Shown in pieces: positions 1 to 8,140 of a DNA stretch of 33,308 nucleotides. The notes under the pieces are model-generated. The model ran no database searches. It was not told the DNA's origin and saw only the letters and a list, made by a program, of their open reading frames with translations. The stretch is from Aigarchaeota archaeon (GTDB lineage: Archaea > Thermoproteota > Nitrososphaeria_A > Caldarchaeales > Wolframiiraptoraceae). A program made the position numbers and the translations under genes. Where the stretch lies: NCBI GenBank assembly GCA_025058515.1, contig JANXDW010000013.1, positions 1 through 33,308 on the forward strand, read 5' to 3'. Each line of letters starts with the position of its first letter. The stretch's first letter is position 1.

Positions 1-1
1 A

Positions 2-292
2 ATCAATCTACCAGATATGCTCTTATTGAGAATTGTCTTAAAAGGTGTTAAAGGAGGTTTAGAATTCTCTAAGATATTTCAAGTTATTGATCTATATGAT
101 GAAGAGAAAAATATAACTGCATTATCTAGAACTACTGGGTATACGGCTGCTGGGGTTGCTCTACTTCTTGCAAAGAAGATAATAAGAGAGAAAGGAGTTC
201 TCCCTCCTGAGATGATAGGTTTCAATAAGATGTATATGAACCATCTTTTGAAATATTTAGCAGAGAGAGGAGTAACCGTACTAGAGATATAA
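2..292 (+). CDS. Saccharopine dehydrogenase family protein, C-terminal part (cut by window edge)
   Basis: The frame is open from base 2, so this is the 3' end of a longer gene. About 96 residues are visible. They match the C-terminal domain of saccharopine dehydrogenase-like oxidoreductases: a strand of the type D-x-L-L-L-R, then DLYDEEKNITALSRTTGYTA, an Ala/Leu-rich helix, and the hallmark GVLPPE turn near the end. In this family the domain follows an N-terminal Rossmann fold, which lies outside the window. The ATG at 17 is internal and not a plausible start. The true substrate (saccharopine, or another amino acid or polyamine conjugate) cannot be decided from the C-terminus. Family assignment is good; function is only general. 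Confidence 0.75.
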   Translation: MNLPDMLLLRIVLKGVKGGLEFSKIFQVIDLYDEEKNITALSRTTGYTAAGVALLLAKKIIREKGVLPPEMIGFNKMYMNHLLKYLAERGVTVLEI

Positions 293-328
293 TAGATTAA
301 AAGAGATGAGAGTCGATAACCATAGAAA

Positions 329-339
329 ATTTTAATAAT
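329..339 (+). promoter_or_regulatory. TATA-like box for the amino-acid ABC operon
   Basis: An AT-rich TTTAATAAT element lies about 15-25 bp before the ATG codons at 352 and 361. Archaeal transcription normally starts about 25 bp after the TATA centre. That would put the 5' end at about 355-361, which favours a leaderless start at ATG 361 over 352. Confidence 0.4.
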
Positions 340-351
340 CATTGCGTTCTT

Positions 352-1272
352 ATGTATCCCATGCATGGGAGAGTATATATTATCGGAGAGAATAGAGCGA
401 TTTCGAAAACTATTGCTATATTAATCGTTATAATAATTTTGTTAGGAATAGTAGCAGCTATAGAGCCATTACTCATCCCTGCTAGAGAAGTTACCTTAAC
501 TACGACAGTTACCGTGCCAGTTAAGGATGTTGTCTGGGAGGCTATTCAAAAAAGAGGTACAATAATAATTGGAACCTCTCCAGATTGGCCACCTTTCGAG
601 TTTTTAGATCCTAAAACTGGTAAGGTGATAGGTTTTGAAGTAGAGTTGATGGAGCTTATAGCGAGTAGGCTTGGACTTAAGGTAGAGTGGAGGACGATGG
701 ATTTCGCTACGATCATAGTTGCAGTAAAGAATAGAGACATCGATCTCGGGGTGAGCGGGTTCTCTATAACACCAGAGAGATTAGAAGAAGTACAGTTCAC
801 ACTTTATCATACGATTACTGAATCTCAACTAATAATGTTGACTAAGAGAGCTCAGGAACTAGGTATTAAAGAACTTGAGAATATTGAAGAGATAGCAAAG
901 TATAAACTAGTTGTGGGAACTGGGTCTGGGACAACACAAGAAGCAGAATTAATGGATTTAGTAAAGAAAGGTGTTATATCTATGGATCAAGCAAGATCTT
1001 ATGATGATTTTGGTATAGCTCTCGAAGACTTGAAGCTTGGAAGAATAGATGCTGTATATGCTGAGACACCTATAACTACCTGGTGGATTATGACGGAGGA
1101 GACACCTCTAGTAACAGTCTTCAGCGAACCTTACTGGCCTGTCGCATTCGTCGCTCATAAAGATGCTGATGAACTAGTATCAAAGATAAATGGTGTTTTA
1201 GCAGAATTGATAATGGAGGGCAAAGTTGCAGAATTACATCGTAAATGGAGTTCTCCAGAAGTATTAGCTTAA
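352..1272 (+). CDS. Amino-acid ABC transporter substrate-binding protein (family 3)
   Basis: Extracellular solute receptor of a polar amino-acid importer. Residues about 19-40 form a hydrophobic membrane anchor or signal, followed by a Thr-rich linker (TLTTTVTVP), as is common for archaeal binding proteins tethered outside the membrane. The binding domain starts near residue 68 with IIIGTSPDWPPFEF, then GKVIGFEVELMELIASRLG and the mid-domain DLGVSGFSITPERLE, all typical of SBP family 3 (HisJ/GlnH type). It is the first gene of a four-gene operon with two permeases and an ATPase. The start is either 352 or the ATG at 361; the promoter position slightly favours 361. Ligand specificity cannot be read from the sequence. 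Confidence 0.9.
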   Translation: MYPMHGRVYIIGENRAISKTIAILIVIIILLGIVAAIEPLLIPAREVTLTTTVTVPVKDVVWEAIQKRGTIIIGTSPDWPPFEFLDPKTGKVIGFEVELMELIASRLGLKVEWRTMDFATIIVAVKNRDIDLGVSGFSITPERLEEVQFTLYHTITESQLIMLTKRAQELGIKELENIEEIAKYKLVVGTGSGTTQEAELMDLVKKGVISMDQARSYDDFGIALEDLKLGRIDAVYAETPITTWWIMTEETPLVTVFSEPYWPVAFVAHKDADELVSKINGVLAELIMEGKVAELHRKWSSPEVLA

Positions 1273-1283
1273 AGAGATTAACA

Positions 1284-1934
1284 ATGACCCCTATTGAGCA
1301 ATTGACCTTCCTCCTCCGCGCCGTCCCAATAACCTTATCAATATCTCTCCTATCTTTTCTATTAGGTCTAACTCTTGGAATAATCTTCTCATTCATTAGG
1401 ATCTACGGTATAGCCCCTCTCAGATATATTGCAGATGGATATGAGAAAGTCTTTAGATCAGTACCCGTACTCTCCATCATGTTCTTATTATATTTCGGTT
1501 TAGGAGGATATATTCCAATCTTCAAAGATTCGTATCTTACATCTGTAATCGCTCTTGGACTTGTCAGTGGTGCAAACCAATCACAGATATTTAGAAGTTC
1601 AATTGGAAGTATTGGTAGAAGCCAGATGCTTGCTGCAACATCTCTTGGATTATCGAGTTTTAAAGCATTGAGACATGTCATCTTACCGCAAGCATTATTC
1701 TTAGCTGTTCCAGGTCTCGGGAGCGAGATAGCCTTATTGATAAAAGATTCTTCATACTCATTTATAATTGGAGTTTTAGAGTTGATGAAACATACAGATA
1801 TTCTTAGAGCAGCTACACGTTCTCTCGTCTTCCCATACATCGCATCAGCACTAATATATGTAGCTTTAACATTTCCATTAGCTACCTATCTAGATAAATG
1901 GGGAAGTAAGAAGAAGCGAGAGTTGGGATTATGA
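1284..1934 (+). CDS. Amino-acid ABC transporter permease (HisM type), first copy
   Basis: Membrane subunit of the polar amino-acid importer. Several hydrophobic segments are visible, beginning with LLRAVPITLSISLLSFLLG. The EAA-type cytoplasmic loop that docks on the ATPase is present as AATSLGLSSFKALRHVILPQAL. An in-frame ATG at 1245 lies inside the binding-protein gene; the ATG at 1284, 12 bp after that gene's stop, begins with TPIEQLTFLLRAVPITLS and is the better start. The stop overlaps the next start as ATGA, showing translational coupling to the ATPase. Together with the second permease it probably forms a heterodimer, as HisQ and HisM do. Confidence 0.9.
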   Translation: MTPIEQLTFLLRAVPITLSISLLSFLLGLTLGIIFSFIRIYGIAPLRYIADGYEKVFRSVPVLSIMFLLYFGLGGYIPIFKDSYLTSVIALGLVSGANQSQIFRSSIGSIGRSQMLAATSLGLSSFKALRHVILPQALFLAVPGLGSEIALLIKDSSYSFIIGVLELMKHTDILRAATRSLVFPYIASALIYVALTFPLATYLDKWGSKKKRELGL

Positions 1935-2662
1935 ACGTTCTTGAGTGTAAGAATCTAGTAAAGGTTTATGGAAAAGTTGTAGCAGTCAAAAACGTTTCTC
2001 TAGGGATAGGTAGAGGTGAAACAAAAGTAATCTTCGGTCCAAGTGGTTCTGGAAAATCCACTTTGCTAAGATGCCTTGGACTTTTAGAGAAACCTACTAG
2101 TGGAAACATATACTTCAACAATGTAGATGTTTACGCTACTAAGCAAGACCTCAATAAGCTTAGAGCTAAGATCGGTTTCGTTTTTCAAGAACCCTCACTC
2201 TTTAGACATTTAACAGCATTGAGAAATGTTATGCTAGGGCTCAAGCATGTTCTCGGATACTCTGAAGAAGAATCGAGGAGTAAGGCTATGGAAGCATTGA
2301 GATTGGTAAAGATGGAGGATTGGGCAAACTATTATCCAGCCCAGCTTTCAGGAGGACAGCAGCAGAGAGTAGGTATAGCTAGAGCTATAGCTATGGATCC
2401 AGAGATTATATTATTTGATGAACCAACGGCAGCTCTTGATGTAGAATTAAAGTGGGAGGTAATATCTGTTATGAAAGATTTGGCAGATAGAGGAATAACT
2501 ATGCTTATTGCAACCCATGAATTGAGGTTTGCTAAAGAGGTAGCTGATGAGATGATCTTCATGGATCAAGGTGAGATAATTGAGATAGGGGATGCAGAAC
2601 AATTCTTCACTTCACCAACTACTGAGAGAGCAAGAAGATTCATGGCTAAACTCTTAGGATAG
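1931..2662 (+). CDS. Amino-acid ABC transporter ATP-binding protein (HisP/GlnQ type)
   Basis: ATPase that powers the importer. Visible motifs are Walker A GPSGSGKST (residues about 36-44), the Q-loop in VFQEPSLF, the signature LSGGQQQR, Walker B IILFDEPTAALD and the switch histidine in ATHE. The length of 243 residues is normal for the family. It starts with an ATGA overlap on the upstream permease and is followed by a second permease after 10 bp. The high similarity to the PAAT (polar amino acid) class agrees with the neighbouring family 3 binding protein. Confidence 0.95.
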   Translation: MNVLECKNLVKVYGKVVAVKNVSLGIGRGETKVIFGPSGSGKSTLLRCLGLLEKPTSGNIYFNNVDVYATKQDLNKLRAKIGFVFQEPSLFRHLTALRNVMLGLKHVLGYSEEESRSKAMEALRLVKMEDWANYYPAQLSGGQQQRVGIARAIAMDPEIILFDEPTAALDVELKWEVISVMKDLADRGITMLIATHELRFAKEVADEMIFMDQGEIIEIGDAEQFFTSPTTERARRFMAKLLG

Positions 2663-2672
2663 TGAAAAGCAC

Positions 2673-3335
2673 ATGTTATTTCTATTAGATTTCTCAGATT
2701 TCTTGTTAAACGGTTTCTTAACGACTCTTCAAGTTACACTGGTAGGTGTAGGGTTGGGAATTATCTTAGGGATACTTGCAGCATTAGGAGATATTTATGG
2801 AGGTAAGATTGTGAAGATCATCGTGAATGTTTATGTAGAATTCTTCCGAGGATCACCATTGATAGCTCAACTCTTTCTAATCTATTTTACTCTTCCAGTC
2901 TTGACTGGGTTAAAGCTAGATGTAATCACAGTTGGATACCTAACTCTAGCTTTGAATAGCGGAGCCTATCAGAAAGGTTATCTTAAAGGTGCAATGGAGG
3001 CTGTATTCAAAGACCAGTTCCTCGCTGCTCTATCTCTAGGTCTCCCACTTAGAAAGATACTCATGTACGTTGTTGTACCACAGTCTTTAAGAATAGTTAT
3101 ACCAGCATGGTCTAATGAACTCGCATCCATGGCTAAGAGTACAACTGCTCTTATAGTTATAGGCGTTCGAGAGTTCCTTAATACAGGAGTCTCAATTACA
3201 GCTCAAACCTTTAAACCATTAGAAACATATCTATTCATCACAATAGTCTACTTTATCTGGATATACTCTATGTTAAAGATACTAGATATCATCTATAATA
3301 GAGTTAAGATACCTGGATTAGAGCCCGTGATATAA
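2673..3335 (+). CDS. Amino-acid ABC transporter permease (HisM type), second copy
   Basis: Second membrane subunit of the importer. It has the N-terminal segment LLNGFLTTLQVTLVGVGLGIILGILAALG, the FFRGSPLIAQLFLIYFTLP segment typical of HisM/GlnP permeases, and the coupling loop ALSLGLPLRKILMYVVVPQ. A second, different permease flanking the ATPase gene implies a heterodimeric channel. Its TAA stop (3333-3335) directly abuts the stop of the convergent Mrp gene, with no base between them. Confidence 0.92.
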   Translation: MLFLLDFSDFLLNGFLTTLQVTLVGVGLGIILGILAALGDIYGGKIVKIIVNVYVEFFRGSPLIAQLFLIYFTLPVLTGLKLDVITVGYLTLALNSGAYQKGYLKGAMEAVFKDQFLAALSLGLPLRKILMYVVVPQSLRIVIPAWSNELASMAKSTTALIVIGVREFLNTGVSITAQTFKPLETYLFITIVYFIWIYSMLKILDIIYNRVKIPGLEPVI

Positions 3336-4412
3336 TCAACTTTTCTCTTTATCTTTAGCTTCTTCAAGCTTCTTTCTAACTATGATGCTCACTCTCCCAG
3401 CCACTTTCTCCGCTATCTCCATAAATGCTTTACTTGCAGGAGAGTCTGGGTCTCTTATTACGACCGGTCTACCCATATCACCACCTTCTCTAACCTCTTG
3501 AGCTAATGGTATCTCACCTAAGAACGGTATATTCAATTCTTTACATATTCTGTAGGAGTTTCCGTATCCAAAGATCTCTGATCTAGAGCCACAGTTTGGG
3601 CAGATGAAGTAGCTCATGTTCTCGATAACTCCAATCACCTCTACCCCTAGCTTCATAAACATTCTCAAAGCCTTTAAAGCTATTCTTAAAGCAGCATCTT
3701 GTGGAGTGGTAACTATTATTACTCCCGTTAAAGGAATTATCTGAGATAGAGTAAGAGGGGCGTCACCAGTTCCAGGTGGTAGGTCAACGATCAAGTAGTC
3801 TATCTCACCCCAATCGACTTTATTTAACATTTCTTCTATAGCCTTCGCAACTAGTGGTCCTCTCCATATAACTGGTGCATCCTCAGGGATTAGTAAACCC
3901 ATGGACATAGTCTTTATACCCATGTAGGAGAGACTCGGCTCTATTCTATCTTCACCTATATAGAATGGTGGGCGAATTATATCGAGCATCTTAGGTATAG
4001 TAGGACCATATACATCAGCATCAAGTAGACCTACGCTTGCCTTCTTAGATGCTAATGCTAAAGCTAGATTCACCGCTACAGTAGACTTACCTACACCTCC
4101 CTTACCACTTGCAACAGCTATTACATTCTTTACATTAGGGATCTCTTTAGATAATGGTTGAGAGATAACTCTAGAAGTAATCTTAATCTTAACATCCTTA
4201 ACTTTATCTATCTTCTTAACCGCCTCTCTCGCTCTCTCCTCTAATACACTTTTAAGAGGACATGCAGGAGTAGTAAGCTCTAAAACAAATGATACAACAC
4301 CATCATCAGATATCTTTATATCCTTAACCATACCTAAGCTAACAATATCCTTCCCAATCTCAGGATCAATAACACTTCTCAAAGCATCCAGAACCTTCTC
4401 CTCAGAAATCAT
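3336..4412 (-). CDS. Mrp/NBP35-like P-loop ATPase, Fe-S cluster carrier
   Basis: Cytosolic scaffold or carrier thought to bind and transfer Fe-S clusters. From the chosen start there is an N-terminal MIP18/DUF59 domain (residues about 2-80, with DPEIGKDIVSLGMV and TTPACPL). It is followed by a deviant Walker A ATPase domain (VASGKGGVGKST near residue 101, LPPGTGDAPLT) and the CPNC pair that ligates the bridging cluster. The fusion of DUF59 with an Mrp ATPase is the usual ApbC architecture. The frame can be extended to an ATG at 4463, adding 17 mostly hydrophobic residues unlike the family, so 4412 is preferred. A TATA-like stretch near 4482-4492 would allow either start. Confidence 0.93.
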   Translation of the reverse strand: MISEEKVLDALRSVIDPEIGKDIVSLGMVKDIKISDDGVVSFVLELTTPACPLKSVLEERAREAVKKIDKVKDVKIKITSRVISQPLSKEIPNVKNVIAVASGKGGVGKSTVAVNLALALASKKASVGLLDADVYGPTIPKMLDIIRPPFYIGEDRIEPSLSYMGIKTMSMGLLIPEDAPVIWRGPLVAKAIEEMLNKVDWGEIDYLIVDLPPGTGDAPLTLSQIIPLTGVIIVTTPQDAALRIALKALRMFMKLGVEVIGVIENMSYFICPNCGSRSEIFGYGNSYRICKELNIPFLGEIPLAQEVREGGDMGRPVVIRDPDSPASKAFMEIAEKVAGRVSIIVRKKLEEAKDKEKS

Positions 4413-4463
4413 TGCTACTAAACTAACTACCACCCACGATAAAAACATTTCCAAATTACACAT

Positions 4464-4818
4464 CCATCATAAACTGAAAACAATAATATATGTAAAAGGT
4501 TTACGGTAAATCTTATACCTTAAACAAATCCAAAATTATAGAAATCGAGATAAAACTTTATCCGTTTCAAAAAGAATAAACTATACAAGTATACGAACCC
4601 CACACCGATTTGTTTCCTCGAATTCCCTGAAGCGGGAGATTTTTGTTCTTTTAGGGATTTTTATTCACTGTTTTTAAAGATACAAGTATATTGGGTCCAT
4701 CTTAATCCATTTGGAAGTGGATTATTATTGGTATTTCTTATTCATTTATTAATGGATTGTCAATTTTAACGAATTAACATAGGTAAAAGTTTAATCTTAG
4801 ATGTTTTAAGTTTTACTT
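4464..4818. other. Long intergenic region between divergent genes
   Basis: About 355 bp with no coding frame that I can support. It must hold the divergent promoters for the Mrp gene (TATA-like near 4482-4492, minus strand) and the basic protein gene (TATA-like near 4785-4793, plus strand). In the middle are a short GC-richer hairpin (TTCCC, loop, GGGAG, about 4624-4640) followed by T-rich runs, and a second inverted repeat AATCCA/TGGATT (about 4707-4726). These could be part of a small RNA or a terminator, but neither is strong. No tRNA cloverleaf or convincing C/D box pair was seen. Confidence 0.4.
4785..4793 (+). promoter_or_regulatory. TATA-like box for a leaderless start at 4819
   Basis: AAAAGTTTA lies about 30 bp before the ATG at 4819. 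With the usual archaeal spacing, transcription would start about 4 bp before the start codon, so the mRNA would be essentially leaderless. No Shine-Dalgarno sequence is seen. Confidence 0.4.
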
Positions 4819-5118
4819 ATGAAAAAGAGATCTGGTCGAGAAATTAGGAGAGTAAATAGGGCGAGTGATTCGAGGAAGGTGAAGGTGGAGGAGAAGTTTT
4901 GGAGACTTGCAGTTGAGAGTGCTATGAAGCAGCCTAGGCTTGCTTTTTACTCACCTATATCTAGTATTGTTTTGAATTATTGGAAGAACGTGATTCCAAG
5001 GTTTAGTATTAGTGAGCTTTTAGCTAAGATTGTAGAGAAGGAGATCGCTAATAGATGGCCACAACTATATATTAGAGCTAAGAGATCACTTAGTGCAAAA
5101 GGTGAAAAGAAGATATGA
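4819..5118 (+). CDS. Small basic protein of unknown function
   Basis: I do not recognise this 99-residue protein. It is strongly basic: the first 25 residues are rich in Lys and Arg (KKRSGREIRR, then SRKVKVEEKF), and the C-terminus is again basic (RAKRSLSAKGEKK). The middle looks helical (FWRLAVESAMKQPRL and SISELLAKIVEKEIANRW). There is no signal peptide, membrane segment or cysteine pair. The gene is probably real: it has a plausible promoter, and its TGA stop overlaps the start of the next gene as ATGA, which couples it to a hydroxyacid dehydrogenase. Nucleic-acid binding is possible from the charge, but that is inference only. Confidence 0.65.
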   Translation: MKKRSGREIRRVNRASDSRKVKVEEKFWRLAVESAMKQPRLAFYSPISSIVLNYWKNVIPRFSISELLAKIVEKEIANRWPQLYIRAKRSLSAKGEKKI

Positions 5119-6119
5119 AGATGAAGGTTTATGTTACTAGAAGAATTCCCGAGATTGGATTAAAGATTTTAAGAGAATACTGTGAGGTAATCTATAGAGA
5201 TGAGCTGGCCCCACCTACTAGAAAAGAGTTACTAGATAATATTAAGGATGTTGATGCAATCTACTGCACTCTTAATGAAAGGATTGATAGAGAAGTTATA
5301 GATTCTTCACCTAGATTGAAAGTTGTAGGTACAATGAGTGTAGGGGTAGACCACATCGATATAGATTACGCAACTAGTAAGGGAGTATACATCGTTTATA
5401 CTCCAGGAGTTTTAACAGAGACTACCGCCGATCTAGCGTTTGCTTTAATTCTTTCTACAGCTAGAAGAGTAGTTGAGACTGATAGGATAATACGTGAAGG
5501 TAAATGGAAACTAGCATGGGCACCTACCATGATGCTTGGGTACGAAGTATATGGGAAGACGCTGGGCATAATAGGGCTGGGTAGGATAGGTGCAGCAGTA
5601 GCTAGAAGAGCTAAAGGATTCAGAATGAAGATCCTCTATTATGATAAGATTAGAAGAGAAGATCTAGAGAGAGAACTTGAAATAGAATTTCGAGAAATAG
5701 ACGATCTCTTAAGAGAGTCAGACTTCATCTCTATTCATGTTCCACTTACAAATGAAACAAGGCATTTGATAGGAGAGAGAGAACTAAGGTTGATGAAGCC
5801 CACGGCCATCTTGGTAAATACTTCCCGTGGACCTGTAGTTGATGAGAAAGCATTGGTTAAAGCATTAAGAGAAGGTTGGATTGCCGGGGCAGGTCTAGAT
5901 GTTTTTGAAGAAGAACCTCTACCTCCTACCAGTCCCTTAATAGAGATGCCGAATACTGTTCTGACACCACATATTGGGAGTGCAACCTACGATACAAGGA
6001 ATAGAATGGCCCAATATGCTGCTGAAGGAATAATTAAAGTATTAAAAGGAGAAGAACCTGAGAATCTATATAATCGAGAAGTAGTTAAGATTAGACCACT
6101 GACAAAACTTATAGATTAA
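5115..6119 (+). CDS. D-2-hydroxyacid dehydrogenase, glyoxylate/hydroxypyruvate reductase type
   Basis: NAD(P)-dependent enzyme interconverting 2-keto acids and D-2-hydroxy acids; the N-terminus VYVTRRIPEIGLKIL closely resembles archaeal glyoxylate reductase (GyaR). The nucleotide-binding motif GLGRIG is at residues about 154-159. The acidic residue in YYDK after it suggests a preference for NADH. The catalytic trio is intact: Arg238 (NTSRGP), a Glu near 267 (FEEEPLP) and His286 (TPHIGS). The length of 334 residues is normal. The start at 5115 overlaps the upstream stop (ATGA); an alternative ATG lies at 5121. Exact substrate (glyoxylate, hydroxypyruvate or another) is not decided. Confidence 0.92.
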   Translation: MKMKVYVTRRIPEIGLKILREYCEVIYRDELAPPTRKELLDNIKDVDAIYCTLNERIDREVIDSSPRLKVVGTMSVGVDHIDIDYATSKGVYIVYTPGVLTETTADLAFALILSTARRVVETDRIIREGKWKLAWAPTMMLGYEVYGKTLGIIGLGRIGAAVARRAKGFRMKILYYDKIRREDLERELEIEFREIDDLLRESDFISIHVPLTNETRHLIGERELRLMKPTAILVNTSRGPVVDEKALVKALREGWIAGAGLDVFEEEPLPPTSPLIEMPNTVLTPHIGSATYDTRNRMAQYAAEGIIKVLKGEEPENLYNREVVKIRPLTKLID

Positions 6120-6262
6120 ATACCCATTCTTAAATTTCTTTTCTCATATTATCCTATAGATATTCTTTGGCGATTCCTTAGAAGACGATCGTAGAAACTT
6201 TTCAATTATAATACATAATAGGCTTATTGAGGTGGCGATAGTATCTATTATGTGAAATATTA

Positions 6263-6272
6263 ATATTATAAG
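6263..6272 (+). promoter_or_regulatory. TATA-like box for a leaderless phosphatase gene
   Basis: The element ATATTATAAG lies inside a longer A/T run, about 20 bp before the ATG pair at 6288 and 6294. The expected transcription start falls on or just beside these codons, so the transcript would be leaderless. Confidence 0.45.
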
Positions 6273-6287
6273 TACAGAGTCTTATGG

Positions 6288-7103
6288 ATGAAGATGGTGG
6301 ACTTTCTTAAGATAATTGAAGATGCTTTGATCTCAGCTAGAGAACATGCTCTAGAATCTATCAAATCTGGATGGGGGCTTAAAACAAAAGGGGTAGGAGC
6401 TTATGGTGATAGATCTTATGGATTCGATTTAGCTGCAGAGAGAGCGGTAATAAACATAATAAACGATAGACTTAGTAATGTTGCGATAATCTCTGAAGAA
6501 TTAGGAGTATCAGGTTCTAAGAATCCAGATTACTATGTTTTAATAGATCCAGTCGATGGAAGTAAAAACGCTTCTAGAGGCATACCCATATACTCAACTA
6601 CGATAGTCATATCTAAAAGCATTAGTTCAAAAGGTATAATTGCAGGAGGTGTTATAGACCACTCAAATGGAGAGATTTATCTAGGTGAAAAAGGAGGAAC
6701 TATTCTTGCAGCAGGAAAGAGACCGACCCTCACTTCTACGAAATCTCTTAGAGAATCTTATCTTATCGTGAGCAGCTGGTCTATTAGAAATGAGAAGTAC
6801 AAGAGATGGGCTGAGAAGATAATAAACGAATCTAGCTCCTCTATCTTCTTAGGTTCAACAGCTTTAGAGATATGCTACATTTTAACAGGGAGAGTTGATG
6901 GTTACGTCTGCCTAGGACCATATCTTAGACCTCTAGATTTCATGGCCTCTCTATTTATCTTAAAACTTTCAGGTGGATACTATCAGATAATCTCTATGAG
7001 TGGAGAAGTTGATGAGATAGATCTCTCTGCTGGAAAAGAGTTCGGAGTTATAGCTACATCTAATAAAGAACTTCTCCAAGAAATAATAGATCTCAGAGGA
7101 TAA
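6288..7103 (+). CDS. Inositol monophosphatase family phosphatase (IMPase / archaeal FBPase type)
   Basis: Mg-dependent sugar-phosphate phosphatase. Metal-binding residues are visible as the EE pair in SEELG (residues about 70-71) and as DPVDGSKN (about 87-94), the family's DPxDGTxN motif. The C-terminal motif near RPLDFMASLFILKLSGG holds the last catalytic Asp. In archaea such proteins often hydrolyse both inositol-1-phosphate and fructose-1,6-bisphosphate, serving inositol synthesis or gluconeogenesis; which one applies cannot be told here. The length of 271 residues is normal. The start may be ATG 6288 or ATG 6294; both fit a leaderless transcript. It stands alone between a dehydrogenase and TYW1. 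Confidence 0.9.
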   Translation: MKMVDFLKIIEDALISAREHALESIKSGWGLKTKGVGAYGDRSYGFDLAAERAVINIINDRLSNVAIISEELGVSGSKNPDYYVLIDPVDGSKNASRGIPIYSTTIVISKSISSKGIIAGGVIDHSNGEIYLGEKGGTILAAGKRPTLTSTKSLRESYLIVSSWSIRNEKYKRWAEKIINESSSSIFLGSTALEICYILTGRVDGYVCLGPYLRPLDFMASLFILKLSGGYYQIISMSGEVDEIDLSAGKEFGVIATSNKELLQEIIDLRG

Positions 7104-7150
7104 ACCCAACCTTAATTAATTCTTTTGACTCAGTCTTAATTGGAAGAACT

Positions 7151-8140
7151 GTGGTTGTATCTAGAGCCGATTTAGATGAATTGGATAGGTTGATGAAGAG
7201 CGGCTATAGGATAGTCGGTAGGCATTCAGCTGTTAAGATCTGTCACTGGACCAAGAATGTTCTAAGAGGTGGAAAACATTGTTACAAGAACTGGTATGGA
7301 ATAAATAGTCATAGATGTTTACAGATGACTCCGAGTATCCAGTACTGTAATATGATGTGTATATTCTGTTGGAGATTCCATACAATAAATAGAGTATCAT
7401 CATATGGAGGTGAGTGGGATAGCCCAGAAGATATTTTTGATGAATTAATCAAAGAGCAGAGACAGCTTCTCTCAGGTTTTAAGGGGAACCCTCTGGTAGA
7501 TCAGAAACTATTTAGAGAAGCCTTGAGCCCAAAACATATGGCTATATCTCTAGATGGAGAACCAACGCTTTACCCATATCTTGGAGAGTTGATCAAGCTT
7601 GCACATCAACGTGGGATGACCACCTTCCTAGTAACCAATGGAACTAATCCTAGTAAGTTAGAAGATTTGATAAATGAGGGTGCTGAGCCGACGAATCTCT
7701 ACATAAGCTTATATGGTCCAGATTACGAAACTCATGTTAAGCTTTGTAGACCGATCGTAAAAGATAGTTGGGTTAAGTTGAATGAAAGCTTGAAGCTTAT
7801 GCCTAACTTCACTAGATCTAGGAAAGTTATAAGACTTACACTTATTAAAGGATATAATATGGGAGAAGTTGAAAAATATGGTGAGCATATTAAGAAGGCT
7901 AAACCAGATTACGTAGAGTGTAAAGCTTACATGCATGTAGGAGAAAGTCAGAAGAGGCTTCCTAGAGAAGCTATGCCAAGTATGAAAGACATAATTGAGT
8001 TCTCTGAAGAATTGTGTAAAATTTTAAGATATAAGATAGTTTCTCATGATACAGCTAGCCGTGTATCTCTACTTGCAGATGAGTCATCCCCCTATTATTA
8101 TAAAGATATCGAGAGGATAATGAAGACAGATTCAAGTTGA
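7151..8140 (+). CDS. taw1: TYW1, 4-demethylwyosine synthase (radical SAM)
   Basis: Builds the tricyclic 4-demethylwyosine base at position 37 of tRNA-Phe from N1-methylguanosine and pyruvate. The radical SAM cluster motif CNMMCIFC (CX3CX2C) is present, followed by WRFH. Three upstream cysteines (in KICHW, KHCYK and HRCLQ) are spaced 12 and 11 residues apart and supply the second 4Fe-4S cluster characteristic of this enzyme. The SLDGEPTLYP and FLVTNGT segments match the radical SAM core. The start is a GTG at 7151. The 3' end overlaps the convergent HIT gene by 9 bp. The 329-residue length is normal for the archaeal form, which lacks the flavodoxin domain of the eukaryotic protein. Confidence 0.95.
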   Translation: MVVSRADLDELDRLMKSGYRIVGRHSAVKICHWTKNVLRGGKHCYKNWYGINSHRCLQMTPSIQYCNMMCIFCWRFHTINRVSSYGGEWDSPEDIFDELIKEQRQLLSGFKGNPLVDQKLFREALSPKHMAISLDGEPTLYPYLGELIKLAHQRGMTTFLVTNGTNPSKLEDLINEGAEPTNLYISLYGPDYETHVKLCRPIVKDSWVKLNESLKLMPNFTRSRKVIRLTLIKGYNMGEVEKYGEHIKKAKPDYVECKAYMHVGESQKRLPREAMPSMKDIIEFSEELCKILRYKIVSHDTASRVSLLADESSPYYYKDIERIMKTDSS

